Positions 33,137-42,780 of a stretch of 64,000 nt of DNA are shown here, piece after piece (positions within the stretch are counted from its first letter, which is position 1; every line of letters begins with the position of its first letter). The notes under the pieces were generated by a model that was not told the DNA's origin, did no database searches, and saw only the letters and a list, made by a program, of their open reading frames with translations. Source of the DNA: Carnegiea gigantea (lineage: Eukaryota > Streptophyta > Magnoliopsida > Caryophyllales > Cactaceae); the NCBI GenBank assembly GCA_029747015.1, contig JAKOGI010000342.1:87501-151500 (forward strand), in the 5' to 3' direction. A program made the position numbers and the translations under genes.

Positions 33137-34848
33137 TGATGGAAATCCCTCCATGCCCCTTGATTTAAAAGAAGCAAATCAATTAGGTAATTTCATTTTG
33201 GTGTTTGAAGGATGAATAAATCATCCTTATTTTGTTTAAGACCTAAAATAGCAGGTCATGGTTTGCTTCTTGCAGCAAACCCGATTTTGAGAGGTTAATT
33301 ACTTAAACTTCTTTAAGGTTTAAGTCCGATATTTTGCATTGAGATTGAAGTTCACGAAGCCAGCTTTCCAGAAAATCAAGTTTCATCCCATTTGGATTTC
33401 ATTTACCCTCTCAAATTAGCCAATAAAACCAAGATACACAAACTGCCCTGAAGACAGTTTACATCCAGATTTTACCCAGTTTTGGTGACTACATTTCTTA
33501 ATCTTCCATGAGGTTTAAGTGTCCAATTTTTGTATCCTTGAAACGCTCAAGATCTTAGCTTTCATGTCCAATTGGAATTACCAGATTTGGAGTTCAATTG
33601 GTTAGTGAATTAAGCTAATTAGTAAACCTGTACTGTTTTGGAGTCCAATCTGCACGGTTTGGGAAATCAGACTGATTCAAGGGGCAAATGACGTCCAAAT
33701 GCTATGATTCAAAATGAAGGGTAGGTTTCCATCCATGTAAGAAACGTAGCAATTAGTCAGCATTTGATGCGTCAAGCATGCATGACAAGTTGAGGCAGAA
33801 ACTGACTAGTTGACACCCGGTTACTTAGCCTAGTAGTTTTCCTCCTTCAAGGGGCTTGCCTAAGGTGTAAGCTTGCGTACTTGGTCAAAATGAGCTGCTT
33901 GGTAAGCTGTCACTCAGCCCCATAGGAGAGAGACACGTGGGAGAATAAAGAAGAAGACGTTTTACAAGCATGTATTCGGCCACCACCAACACATATGTCA
34001 AGCTTGAATTCAGCAGCCTTTTGCTAGGTGGCAGCCGTGTATCTTTGCCCTCCAAGGAAGGAAAATGAGTCACAATTATGCCTTAGATATTAAGAAAGGT
34101 CTTAGTATAAGTAAACTTGTGTATTAAGCTTGATTGTACCGGTTTTACTTTGTTTTAGTTTAAACCTTGTATAACTGTGCTTAGCTAGACTAATACCTTT
34201 CCTCCCTTAGAGGGAAAGGTTGTTTCATGACTTTAGTGGCTATATAAGGCCGTGTACTTCTCACTTCATCAATCAGATTTTGAGTTTAAAACTTTGAGAA
34301 AAGACTTTGTGTCTTGAGTTCCTCTTAAACACTTAACTTGCTTATCCTTAATTAGGCCGATTAAGGTGGTGTTCAAGTGAGTCTTAATCATTGATTAGGT
34401 AGTGTATCTGTATCCTAATCAAAGATTAAGGGCCCTAAGTTAAGTGATTAGTGGTGTATCTTATCTAATCACAAGGCTTAGAACTATCCAGATTCCATTG
34501 AATTCACTTAAAGTTCATGAAGTTAGCTTTGGGTTCCTTAAACCAAAGCTCTCCTTTTCATGTTCTAATAAGTGATCTTCATTCCTCTCTTCTCTTTTTG
34601 TATTCATATTCATTTCAAGCTTAATCAAGGACAAGAATTCTTGCTTTGATTCAGTTTTGAGCCCAAACACAAAAGCCATCTCGAAACCGTGAAAATCACA
34701 AACTAGGCGTGCTTAGGCAGCAAGTTAGCACGGTCACCCTGTGCCATTAAGCACGGCCGTGCCTCCTTGGCCGTTGGGTGTTTGCTTGTTTTCTAGTGTC
34801 CTTGTTGTAAGTTGGCTTGGGTTGTTCCTACCCTTGAGACTTACATCA
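33137..34848 (+). repeat. 3' LTR of the gag-only element
   Basis: Starts TGATGGAAATCCCTCC and ends GACTTACATCA, followed by the duplication ATGAA (34849-34853). The TATA box is conserved at 34241-34247. Confidence 0.95.
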
Positions 34849-34853
34849 ATGAA
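34849..34853. repeat. Target site duplication ATGAA, right copy
   Basis: Identical to 30265-30269, flanking the 3' LTR. Confidence 0.94.
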
Positions 34854-36069
34854 CATGGCAAGATATTGATTCTATCAGCAATTGAAATCAAACGCCAAAA
34901 CAAAAATTCGAACATGAACCCTAACTCCCAGAAAATTGAAAATCCCGAAACTAAACTTCAAATTAACTAAACTAAATATCAACAATTTAAACTACAACCT
35001 AGCATACCCCGCAAATCGTGGCTGCCCGACCTTCCTTTTTTAACTGTGACCGCCTTCTGCTTTCAACGCCAAGGGTCTTCAATTCCACCAGTCATCACTC
35101 CCTCCCATTAAAGTCCCGGTCTTTTCGGGTTCTAGGTGTAAAGAAGGGAGAGAGAGAGCCAAAGGCTGTGAGGAGGAGATGAAAAACCAGGTAGGGGAAG
35201 GGGGTTACGGGGCTATGTGATTGATGAAGAAGAAGAAGAACAGGGCAGAGGGGCTCAGGGGTTATGGGGCTGAGAACAAGGAGAGGAGAGAGAGAAGAAA
35301 AGGGGGGAGGGAATATGGTCGCGTCACGTGTGTTGCGCGTGACTGGGCTTTTTTCTTTTTCAATTTTTGTCTTCTTTTATTTTTTTTTTGGGTTTGTTTT
35401 TGTTATTGTTGCTTGGTTCGGATTTGAATCAACTTGGCCCAGTTCTTCAATTTTCAGCCTTCTTTCATCTTTTTCGCGTCTTTTTCTCAAATTATTCAAT
35501 ACCTACAAAACAAAATAAAGTCAAATAAAAACCTAACAATTGCAATTATTCCGAGCATAAATTAAGCAGAAAGGTACTGTAAAAATATCATCTTTTCGGC
35601 GTCAACATAGGGTTTAGGTTTTAGAGCTAACCCCAACCCATACATCACGTACGCAGTCAGTTTCGGGAGCGTCGCCCCGAACCCCTATCGGGGGCCACGT
35701 TGCACCCCCGAACCCCCAAACCCAGGCGTGTCGCCCCTGGACCCCGACTCACTGACTGGTCATCGAGACCACCGTCCTAGGTCTGCAGAAGGGGGCTAAA
35801 AAATAGATTAAAGGCATTCTAACAATAAAAATTAAAGAAAAACGAAGGAGGGAATTCTTTTCACTAGATAAAAATTTCCCTCTAAAACTAACCCCTTTTT
35901 TAAAAAACATAAATGTCTTTTGTGGCAATTTTGGCTACTTGCCACAACACACTCAACTTTTTGTGGCAATATTAGATATGCTATAATTATTTTACTACTT
36001 TTAGATTATTGCAGCAAATTTAAATTTGCTACAATAAAATTGCTACGAAAAATCATTTTTCTTGCAGTG
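34854..36069. other. Right arm of the CACTA element, with GC-rich island and subterminal array
   Basis: This is the upstream side of the minus-strand TNPA-like gene. It holds a purine-rich stretch (35160-35320, AGGAGAGAGAGAAGAAAAGG), a T-rich stretch, a GC-rich island at 35650-35760 with repeats of CGCCCCGAACCCC and CACCCCCGAACCCCC, and from 35925 the GCTACAA/GCCACAA subterminal words ending in the terminal repeat. Frames at 35221-35518 are open but of low complexity and not supported as genes. Confidence 0.6.
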
Positions 36070-36415
36070 GTATTAGCGTTGAGATGTTTATAACACTATA
36101 TTGTTATGTATTTTGGTATTGAAACTGTATATTTTATCAAAATTCTATATTGTGGTGTAATCCTTGAGATGGTTGAATGGTTTTGATGATGCTAGAACAG
36201 CTTCTATATTTATCTAAATGGCTTGAATGGTTGTGATGGTATGAATGCCCTTTGATAGTAAACATCAATTATTACGGCTAAGTTCTTCATATACAAGCAA
36301 AGCCTTGTCGTTGTTGGACGACGGTAACGCCCGATCATTTAGGTTATTATTTCTGATCGGGAAAACTATTAAAAAAAACGTAAACAGTGATTTATGTACA
36401 TTTGGGGGCGTTATA
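36070..36415 (+). repeat. 3' LTR of the Tekay-like element, right segment
   Basis: GTA (second copy of the CACTA target duplication) then ATTAGCGTTGAGATGTTTATAA, matching the 5' LTR at about 18047-18386 and ending GGGGGCGTTATA. It resumes exactly where the left segment stopped. Confidence 0.92.
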
Positions 36416-36420
36416 AGTCT
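36416..36420. repeat. Target site duplication AGTCT, right copy
   Basis: Identical to 15609-15613 and directly abuts the LTR end. Confidence 0.93.
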
Positions 36421-38985
36421 AAATGAAAAAGTGTAAGTAATTAAAATTTAATTAATAGTTTTGGTATGAAAAAAGCATATATATACACATAAGTTCATCA
36501 ATATTATTGTAAAATTCATCCATACACAAACATTCATTAGCGCATTATAAAGTTCATGAAATTTGAAAATTCATGTGTTTATTACAATCATTGATCACAT
36601 GATGGACCAGGCATCTGATGTGCACGTGCGGTACTCCATTGAAGTACCACAATACAAGGACTACCAAATAATTTTGGCATTTCACCCTAAATTTGATTTT
36701 GTCTAGTTTGCTTGATCTAAAATAATGTTTGTAGTGGTCAAACAACGAGCAAAAGTTTTAAGTACTGTTCCGGTTTGTCCAATTTAAGTTAAGGAGTTAT
36801 TGATAGATTTGTTAGTCGATTTTCATCTAAAATGCCACAAGGACACTTGCAAACCCTCTTTAACAAGTTAAAATGTGCTTGAATTTTTTTTTTGTTTTAC
36901 TGAAAATTGATAATAATTTTAGGATGGATTAATTGACTGTAGAAGAAGGCTGCTCACCTGATCATCCACTCTCTCAACTTGCCAACAATAAACCACCACT
37001 GTGTCAATGGTTGCCGATTGTCAAACTATTGGACATTATGTGACGGCTCAGTGTGCGGTTACCAATGAGACTATTGGTGGTAGCCCTTAGCCCTCGATTA
37101 TTAGTGAGTTTGGTGAGACAAGTGACGGCTTATTTTGCCCCTACAAAGAGAGAAGGGATGAGATTTTATGGTGAGGGAAGGCTGCGAGAGGTGAGAGACA
37201 GGGGGGTGGGGATCAGCAAAGATGCTAACGAAGTTGGCCAAGCGCTGCCGACAAACTTGACAAAAGGCGGCGAGCTAGGCGGTGGCAATTTTGGCTAGGC
37301 AGTAGCCTTTGGCAGTCACACATCATGTGTTGGGTTGGTGGTGCAAGACAGAATGGTTCAGATGAAAATTAGATGTTTTTAAGGCTCTGTTTGGACCTTG
37401 AAAAATTTGGTGGAAAGAAAAAAATTGAGGAAAGTTACTTTTTTTCTTGTGTTTGGTTTAGAGAAAATCACAAAGAAAAAATATGAAGGAAAGTTTGGTG
37501 GAAAAATTGTTAGAAACAAGTGACAAAAGTTTCCTCATAAAATTGTGAGGAAAGTTTGAGGAAAATTTTCAACCTTCTCCAACCTTGTATTGTTTAGATG
37601 ACATCAAAATAATTTAAGTAGTTCATCAACATTCAAATTTCTCATTCAAATTCTTGTATTTTTTCCTTGATCCAAACAAGAGAAAAAAACTCATTTTCTT
37701 CCTACTTTTTATTCCTTCGCATTTTTTTCCTTCAACTTTTCTTTCCATCAAATTTTCTGAAGATCAAACAGAGCCTAAAGGTATGAAGAAGCTTCCTTGT
37801 TTTAATAAAAAATTTAAACCCTTCAATTTCGATTTGACCCTCTGATCTCGTCCTAACACCGTCCTTTGATTCTTTAGTTTCTTTTCTTTTTCCTTTTCTT
37901 TGCCTTCCACTTGTTAATAAATTCTTAAAAAAAAAAAAAAATCAAAGATCATGCTTTACCCACTACAGCACGTGATCAGGTGATCCTATGGCATTTTGGG
38001 TCTAAAATTAAAACTTAGTGGCACAACGAAGGAAAAAAATAACATCATAGCTAGAACTATTAGTTTGGACAGTCGGTTTAAATACGGGTCAGGTGTATAC
38101 CGGTTCGGATAAAATACGGATCAGGTGTATGTTGAGCTCGGTTAAAATAGGGGCAGCTATATTTTAGTTTTACGGGTTGGTGGAACAAATAGAAATAAAT
38201 GTATTAAAACTTTTATTTTTCTACTTCAATGCAAAAGGCATTTTCATGATTCAGTCTTATTTGGTGTGACAAATAAAATGTTATTTGGTGTGGCAAATAA
38301 AAAGAGAAATATTTTGTTGATCACTTGTTATCAAGCCTTTTTATAAGCTAATTGAAAATGTACAAGAAAGCAATTAATACTACGATCACTTTATTTAAAC
38401 ATACTTTTATTTTATGTACAAAAAAAGAATATTAAACAAATACTCAATAAGGATAAAAGAAAAACATGCTTATGAGTGCAAGAATTGAAAGAAACCACTA
38501 AACAAATTATTGTCTCTGGTTTTTGGCCCTCAGGACATGCCTCGATCCAAGTAAAGTGACAAAGCAATGAGCACTTGATTCCTTCCTCACGGCAGAATAA
38601 TGATTATTCCAATTTCAAAAGGATTTGGTTGAGGATTTGAGAATAATTTCACTACTTGAAAGTGTCTCATGAAGACAGAGAGATTATAGGGAGTGTTTTC
38701 CTAAACGTAGAGAGAGGGGTGCAATTTTCCCCACTAAGGAAGCGCGTCCTAATTAAATGAGAGGTGGCAGAGCTCCTCCACAAATGAGAGGTGAGGGTCC
38801 TTAATTGTGGCCCTGGCAAGGTAACTTCACTGAGCATGTTATAAATTGAGGGCCTAAGTCAACTCAATTTATTCGTCAAATGTTGATAAAAAGGGGTAGA
38901 AATACGTGATTGACACTAATGATTGTAAACTGTGCTAATTAGACCACTTCTTGCAATCTCATAAGTAAAAACACACGAGGCTTAT
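36421..38985. other. Unassigned sequence right of the Tekay element, containing a MITE
   Basis: No gene is supported; open frames such as 37053-37298 lack recognisable domains. At 38060-38165 words like CGGGTCAGGTGTATACCGGT and CGGATCAGGTGTATGTTGAG repeat, resembling hAT subterminal texture. At 38262-38305 TTATTTGGTGTGACAAATAA is tandemly repeated. The Tourist-like MITE is listed separately. Confidence 0.4.
37383..37775. mobile_element. Tourist-like MITE (PIF/Harbinger type), 393 bp
   Basis: The left end GGCTCTGTTTGGACCTTGAA and the right end TTTTCTGAAGATCAAACAGAGCC are imperfect inverted repeats of about 35 bp that include the shared AAATTTGGTGGAAAG-type word. TAA lies directly outside both ends (37380-37382 and 37776-37778), the typical PIF/Harbinger target duplication. 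The interior is AT-rich and noncoding, with further copies of the word AAAGTTTGGTGGAAA. Mobilisation would need a PIF-type transposase from elsewhere. Confidence 0.85.
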
Positions 38986-38994
38986 TAAGTCGGA

Positions 38995-39260
38995 GCAAGG
39001 CAAGACCCAATGGCCTATACTGTCGCTAGGCCCCAACACAAGCCGCTGGGTAACTTGAAGTTGTCACTGGCTACTAGTGGCAACAAGTATCATGCCACCA
39101 ACTCACTTTTTTTGCCTTATGTTAATTGTTTGTGAGGCTTCTAACATGAGGCAATGCACTGCCCTATTGGTTACCATCTCAATCACTGATGCTTAAGGTC
39201 CCAGTTCAGGCTCCCAAACTTTTTTTTAATTGTTTTCGAGACTTTTGGGTTTTCAAATGC
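38995..39260 (+). repeat. Dispersed repeat, possibly tRNA-related SINE, copy 1
   Basis: It aligns with the reverse complement of about 59140-59430: GTCGCTAGGCCCC...GGGTAAC against GTCGCTAGGTAAC, then TAATTGTTTGTGAGG against TAATTGTTTGTAAGA, then ATGCTTAAGGTCCCAGTTCA against ATGCTTAAAGGTCATGGGTT. The word CCCAGTTCAGGCTCCC at about 39200 resembles a pol III B box. The length and ends are not defined. Confidence 0.5.
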
Positions 39261-40645
39261 TTAAGGCAATGCTCTGAGAACTTCATCGAAGTTTTTTCCA
39301 TAGGAACTATTTTAGTTATAGGCTAATTCCTGGGAATCCAAGTATGTTTCTGCTTCACCACAGTGGATTAGGTTATCATCTTCATCGAGCGACAATGCAC
39401 AAGACATGCAAGCATGCTATCTATCTAAAATCCTATGGTCACCAATTTAGTGCTTCCCCCACTTTGGTTGAGGTCCTTGGGGAGAAGGACGAAGTATGCG
39501 ATGTTCTCAAAGATGGATGCAGATGAAAAAGTGAATAAAAGAGTGGTTTTGGGGTCCAACCCTCGCCCTAGGACTTCAAGTTCTGTTGAGGAAAAGGTGT
39601 TGAAAATTTTGGATCCCATTTAGAAAGAATGGTTTTAAAATTTGGGGCCTATGTCTCATCCCAAGGGGTTGAAATTCCATCAAGAAAAATAAGGTGATTT
39701 AAAAATACTTTGAGACCTTAAGGTCTCACATATATAAAATCATTTTGAGGCTTGAACATCCCAAACTAATAACATCATTTTGAGGCTTCAAGTTTCACCT
39801 CACTTAAAAAAAAAAAAAAAAAAAAAAAGAGACTTGAAGGTCTCGCACCTATAAAAAGTTTTAGGTTTGAAAGTGTCACAGCTATAAAATCATCTTGAGA
39901 AAATTTTTTTTAAGAAAAATGTTTGACATAAAGAGAAAGAATTGAAAAGGTGCCCAGCTTTTTTACATAGTTATAGGGCCATGTTTGACGCAAATGGATA
40001 AATGTTGCTTGCACCCTGGCAGGTTTTTTTTTTTTCAATTGTTTTTTTTTTTTGGGTTTTGAAATAAGACTAGCATGAATGGGATACCTGCGGGGTTGAT
40101 CACTGAGGTTGTGGTTTGTGGCAGGTCGCCCACTCTTAACGGCATAGTTTTATACCTAGCGGCAATCACTGAGTGTTTTCACTTGTTGCTAGGTCATGCA
40201 GTCAATAAAAATTATGGCACGATTGCTCTTCCTCATTCGTCCACCCAGTTAGATTCTGTCCTATCTAAAATTCCATTGCTGGTTCTGCCCAAGCTTTTAG
40301 GGCCTCCCTTCTTGCATGAGTTCGAGAGGTAATTGTCCCCTTCTTACTTATTTTTGGATCCTTTATTTAATTCTTACCATTTAGAGCTGAAATTTCAAAT
40401 TTTATGCTTATGTGTAGGATTTGAGGGTCTATGTGGTTTGCTCATGTGAACCTCCATTTTGGAGAATTTGGTAGACAATCCAAGTGCACAGATGGTTCTA
40501 GAGTATACATCATTACTAGGAGTGAAACTTGAACTTAGTTTGTGCTCCTTGGTTGTTTTTGTAAATTTCAATTTTTTAGTTATCTTAAGTTCCTACAAAA
40601 ATGCTGATGAACTGTCAGGGATTCTTTCCATGCCATGGGTGATTC
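39261..40645. other. Unassigned sequence with poly-A and diverged short repeats
   Basis: From 39715 to 39900 the words AAGGTCTCACA, TATAAAATCATTTTGAGGCT and GAGACTTGAAGGTCTCGCAC recur, split by an A-run at about 39807-39828. T-runs lie at 40026-40055. An open frame at 40075-40332 and a shorter one at 40459-40677 have no domain that I recognise; they may be fragments of an unidentified repeat. Confidence 0.35.
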
Positions 40646-41685
40646 TAATGAGGATGATTCCACAAGTCCCAAGGTGATAAAATGCTTAAGAGAAGTATAA
40701 AAAAATGGATGTTCTTCTGTGTATTCAATATCTAACAATCAATATGGTTCGTAGATTAGAGCCTGAAATTGAGGTCTTAAAGAAAGATAAATACTCTACA
40801 ACCAATCTCTATCCTAAGGGCTTATAACCACTAAAGAGAAATTTTGAAGAAAAAACTTTAAATTACCACTGTAAAAATGACATAAAGATCAAGAGATGCT
40901 TGAAGAAAGTGGTCTTGTGTCTTTTAATTCATTCATTTATCAAATCTAAGAATACATTAAGGAATAAGTTTATAAATACCTAAAATGAGGGAAATTAATT
41001 GATACATTAGTTTGGAAAGTGAATTGGAAAGACTTTTACAAATTATCTCGCGAAATAAATAAGCAGTCTAAGGATAATGACAAATTCTATGAGCAGGAAT
41101 TTCCACATTCTCTCCCATCTTCTAGGAAGTTCTAGAGAGTTGTACTCATCCAATGAGAGTGCCATAATTGGAGTTTCATTCTTGATGGTTTACAACTGCA
41201 TTTTGTCTGAATTGAGTCAAAATCTTGACTACTCCAAAACTGAATTTTGTGCACATTTCATATAATCTTGACCATTTCTCACTTAGAATTCTATGCCAAT
41301 TTTTAGTATATGGGGATAGAATAGACATCTTAAGGAACTAAATAAACTAGGAGTTGCATCATTTAAGTATTGCTAGGTAAGAACCAAAGTTCACCAAATT
41401 CAGTAATTTCTAAGGAAAAATCTGCACTGTAGGAGTTAGGTGCCACCGTTTTATGTAAACAAATTGTAAAACACTATCAAAATTTATTTCAATTTCCTAA
41501 GTAGATTCTTAAGATTCTAAATGAAGCATAGAATGCCTCAATTAGACTTCATTTTGTGGGTAAAAAGGTAATCAAAAATCGAGGTTGTGCTGATTTAGAG
41601 GCAGTCTTGATGTTGAAAGCTTGAGTATGACTTTGGTGAGTGTATAGGTGGAACCAATAGTAGGCATGGGGTGTGGCGTACATCA
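40646..41685 (-). repeat. 3' LTR of the outer minus-strand Ty3 element
   Basis: On the plus strand it starts TAATGAGGATGATTCC and ends GGCGTACATCA. It shares with 56058-57124 long words such as ATTCAATATCTAACAATCAA, TTTTAATTCATTC and ATAATGACAAATTCTATGAG. The polypurine tract lies immediately to its right. Confidence 0.85.
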
Positions 41686-41697
41686 ACCTCCCCTCTT
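41686..41697 (-). other. Polypurine tract of the outer Ty3 element
   Basis: The minus strand reads CAAGAGGGGAGGT immediately before the LTR start TGATGTACGCC, a well-preserved tract. Confidence 0.85.
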
Positions 41698-42780
41698 GAG
41701 AAGGATTTGCACTTAAATCTTCACAGTCATCTTTCACATAAGGTGGAAGATCACCTACATTGAATGCAACACTCACATTCATTTCACCCGGTAGTTCTAT
41801 AACTTATAGGCATAGTCTCCAATTCTTCCAAGCACCTCAAAGGGACCATCTTCGCTAGCCAAAATTTTTCCTTCTTGGTGGGAACCTCTCCTTCATTAGG
41901 TATAACCATACAAACTCACCCATATTGAAAGCTAAAGGCTTCCTATGCTTGTTTGCTCTAGTCTTATAAGAGGCATTGACCTTCTCTATGTGGGCTATAA
42001 TTTTCTCATGGAGCTTCTTCATTTCTTTAGGTCTCTCTTGGGCCTCAAAGCTAACCACGTGCCAAATGGGAAGAGGAAAAAGATCTATAAGAGTAAGAAG
42101 ATTGAATCTATAACCACTTTAAAATGGAGAGTGAGATGTAGCATAAGTAAGAGTTCGGCTGTGGGAAAATCACACATGAGAGCTTTGGATCGCATTCACT
42201 AAGGATTTTTCTCACCTAACCTTTCAGCAAGGTGGATGAAGTTCGGTTGGTGGCCTCCGTTTGCTCATAGGTTTGAGAGTGGCATGCAACTAGTGTCAAA
42301 TAGGAGCTTGTTTCCCTATAATTTCCTTCAACATCTCCAAAAGTGAGATCAAAATTTAGTATCTTGATTAGAAACAATACTTATTAGCACCCCATAAAGG
42401 TTGTTGATTTCCTTAATGTAAAGGTGAGCAATATGAGAGAGAACATCACTCTCATGTCATGAAATAAGGTGAGGGGTATTCAAGAATCAAGCAACCACAA
42501 CTATAATAGAATCATACCCTCTTTGGGCTCTTGGAAAAATCAAAATGATGTCAATGCTCACGTCTTCCTGCCAGTCAATTGGTATTGGCAGAGGAGTACA
42601 TAACCATTGGTGAAAGGTACTCTTGGCTTGATGGCATGTAGCACAATTGAAGGCAGCATTATGGACATCACTTGCCGTTCTAGGCCGATAGACATACCCC
42701 TTTAAAATCTCAGTTGCTTTGTAGATGCCAAAATGACCTCCCAATATGCCACCATGAGTTTCACTTACAAGTACCTACCT
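41698..42780 (-). pseudogene. Integrase of the outer Ty3 element
   Basis: Reads from 42780 downwards. The zinc-binding region is HGGILGGHFGIYKATEILKG with FNCATCHQAKS, so the HHCC ligands are all present. The start of the catalytic core is WQEDVSIDIILIFPRAQRGY with its first Asp retained. After frame breaks, the core end and C-terminal part appear at 42058-41855 (IEKVNASYKTRANKHRKPLA, FNMGEFVWLYLMKERFPPRR) and 41782-41700 (MNVSVAFNVGDLPPYVKD). The middle of the core is scrambled by stops. Integrase inserts the DNA copy into chromosomes in the intact family. Confidence 0.83.

Larger units (their letters stand above)
30270..34848 (+). mobile_element. Short non-autonomous LTR retrotransposon with gag only (TR-GAG-like)
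   Basis: Two near-identical LTRs of 1726 and 1712 bp enclose an internal region of only 1141 bp. The internal region has a perfect initiator-Met primer site (TGGTATCAGAGC), a gag-type coding region with one zinc knuckle, and a polypurine tract (AAGGGGAGAG). A perfect 5-bp duplication (ATGAA) flanks the element. No protease, reverse transcriptase, RNase H or integrase is present. This layout matches the class described in plants as terminal-repeat retrotransposons with a GAG domain (TR-GAG), presumably moved by enzymes of an autonomous Ty3/gypsy relative. It is inserted in the CACTA element and appears to be the youngest insertion in the window. Confidence 0.92.
26489..36069 (-). mobile_element. 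Non-autonomous CACTA transposon carrying only a TNPA-like gene
   Basis: Left end CACTACAAGAAAATCTAG at 26489; right end ATTTTTCTTGCAGTG at 36055-36069, its inverted partner with one change (CACTG). A 3-bp target duplication GTA flanks it (26486-26488 and 36070-36072), and the interrupted LTR resumes exactly, so the borders are firm. Without the nested LTR element it is about 5.0 kb. It holds one minus-strand gene with a Transposase_24-type domain and no TNP2-type transposase, so it would depend on transposase made elsewhere. Subterminal regions are rich in GCTACAA/GCCACAA words. Confidence 0.92.
15614..36415 (+). mobile_element. Ty3/gypsy chromovirus, Tekay/Del-like, with nested insertions
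   Basis: An LTR retrotransposon with two long LTRs starting TGTAATAGCCCAA, a degenerate initiator-Met primer site, an upstream acidic ORF, gag with two zinc knuckles, protease, reverse transcriptase, RNase H, integrase and a C-terminal chromodomain, then a polypurine tract. The order PR-RT-RH-IN defines Ty3/gypsy, the chromodomain a chromovirus, and the long LTRs and domain sequences suggest Tekay. A perfect 5-bp target duplication (AGTCT) flanks it. The right LTR is split by a 9.6-kb CACTA element that itself contains another LTR element. Without these the element would be about 11.2 kb. Coding regions have many stops, frameshifts and a catalytic substitution, so it is dead. Confidence 0.92.

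Noticed and set aside
30270..34848. Segmental duplication or assembly artefact producing two 1.7-kb copies
   Set aside because: Primer site, polypurine tract and a perfect ATGAA duplication at the right places identify them as LTRs.
35221..35518. Arg/Lys-rich then Phe-rich frames in the CACTA right arm
   Set aside because: They come from AGGAGAG and TTTTCTTTT low-complexity DNA.
40075..40677. Two open frames of 85 and 72 codons left of the outer Ty3 element
   Set aside because: No domain recognised; near a dispersed repeat and long T-runs, with nothing to show expression.
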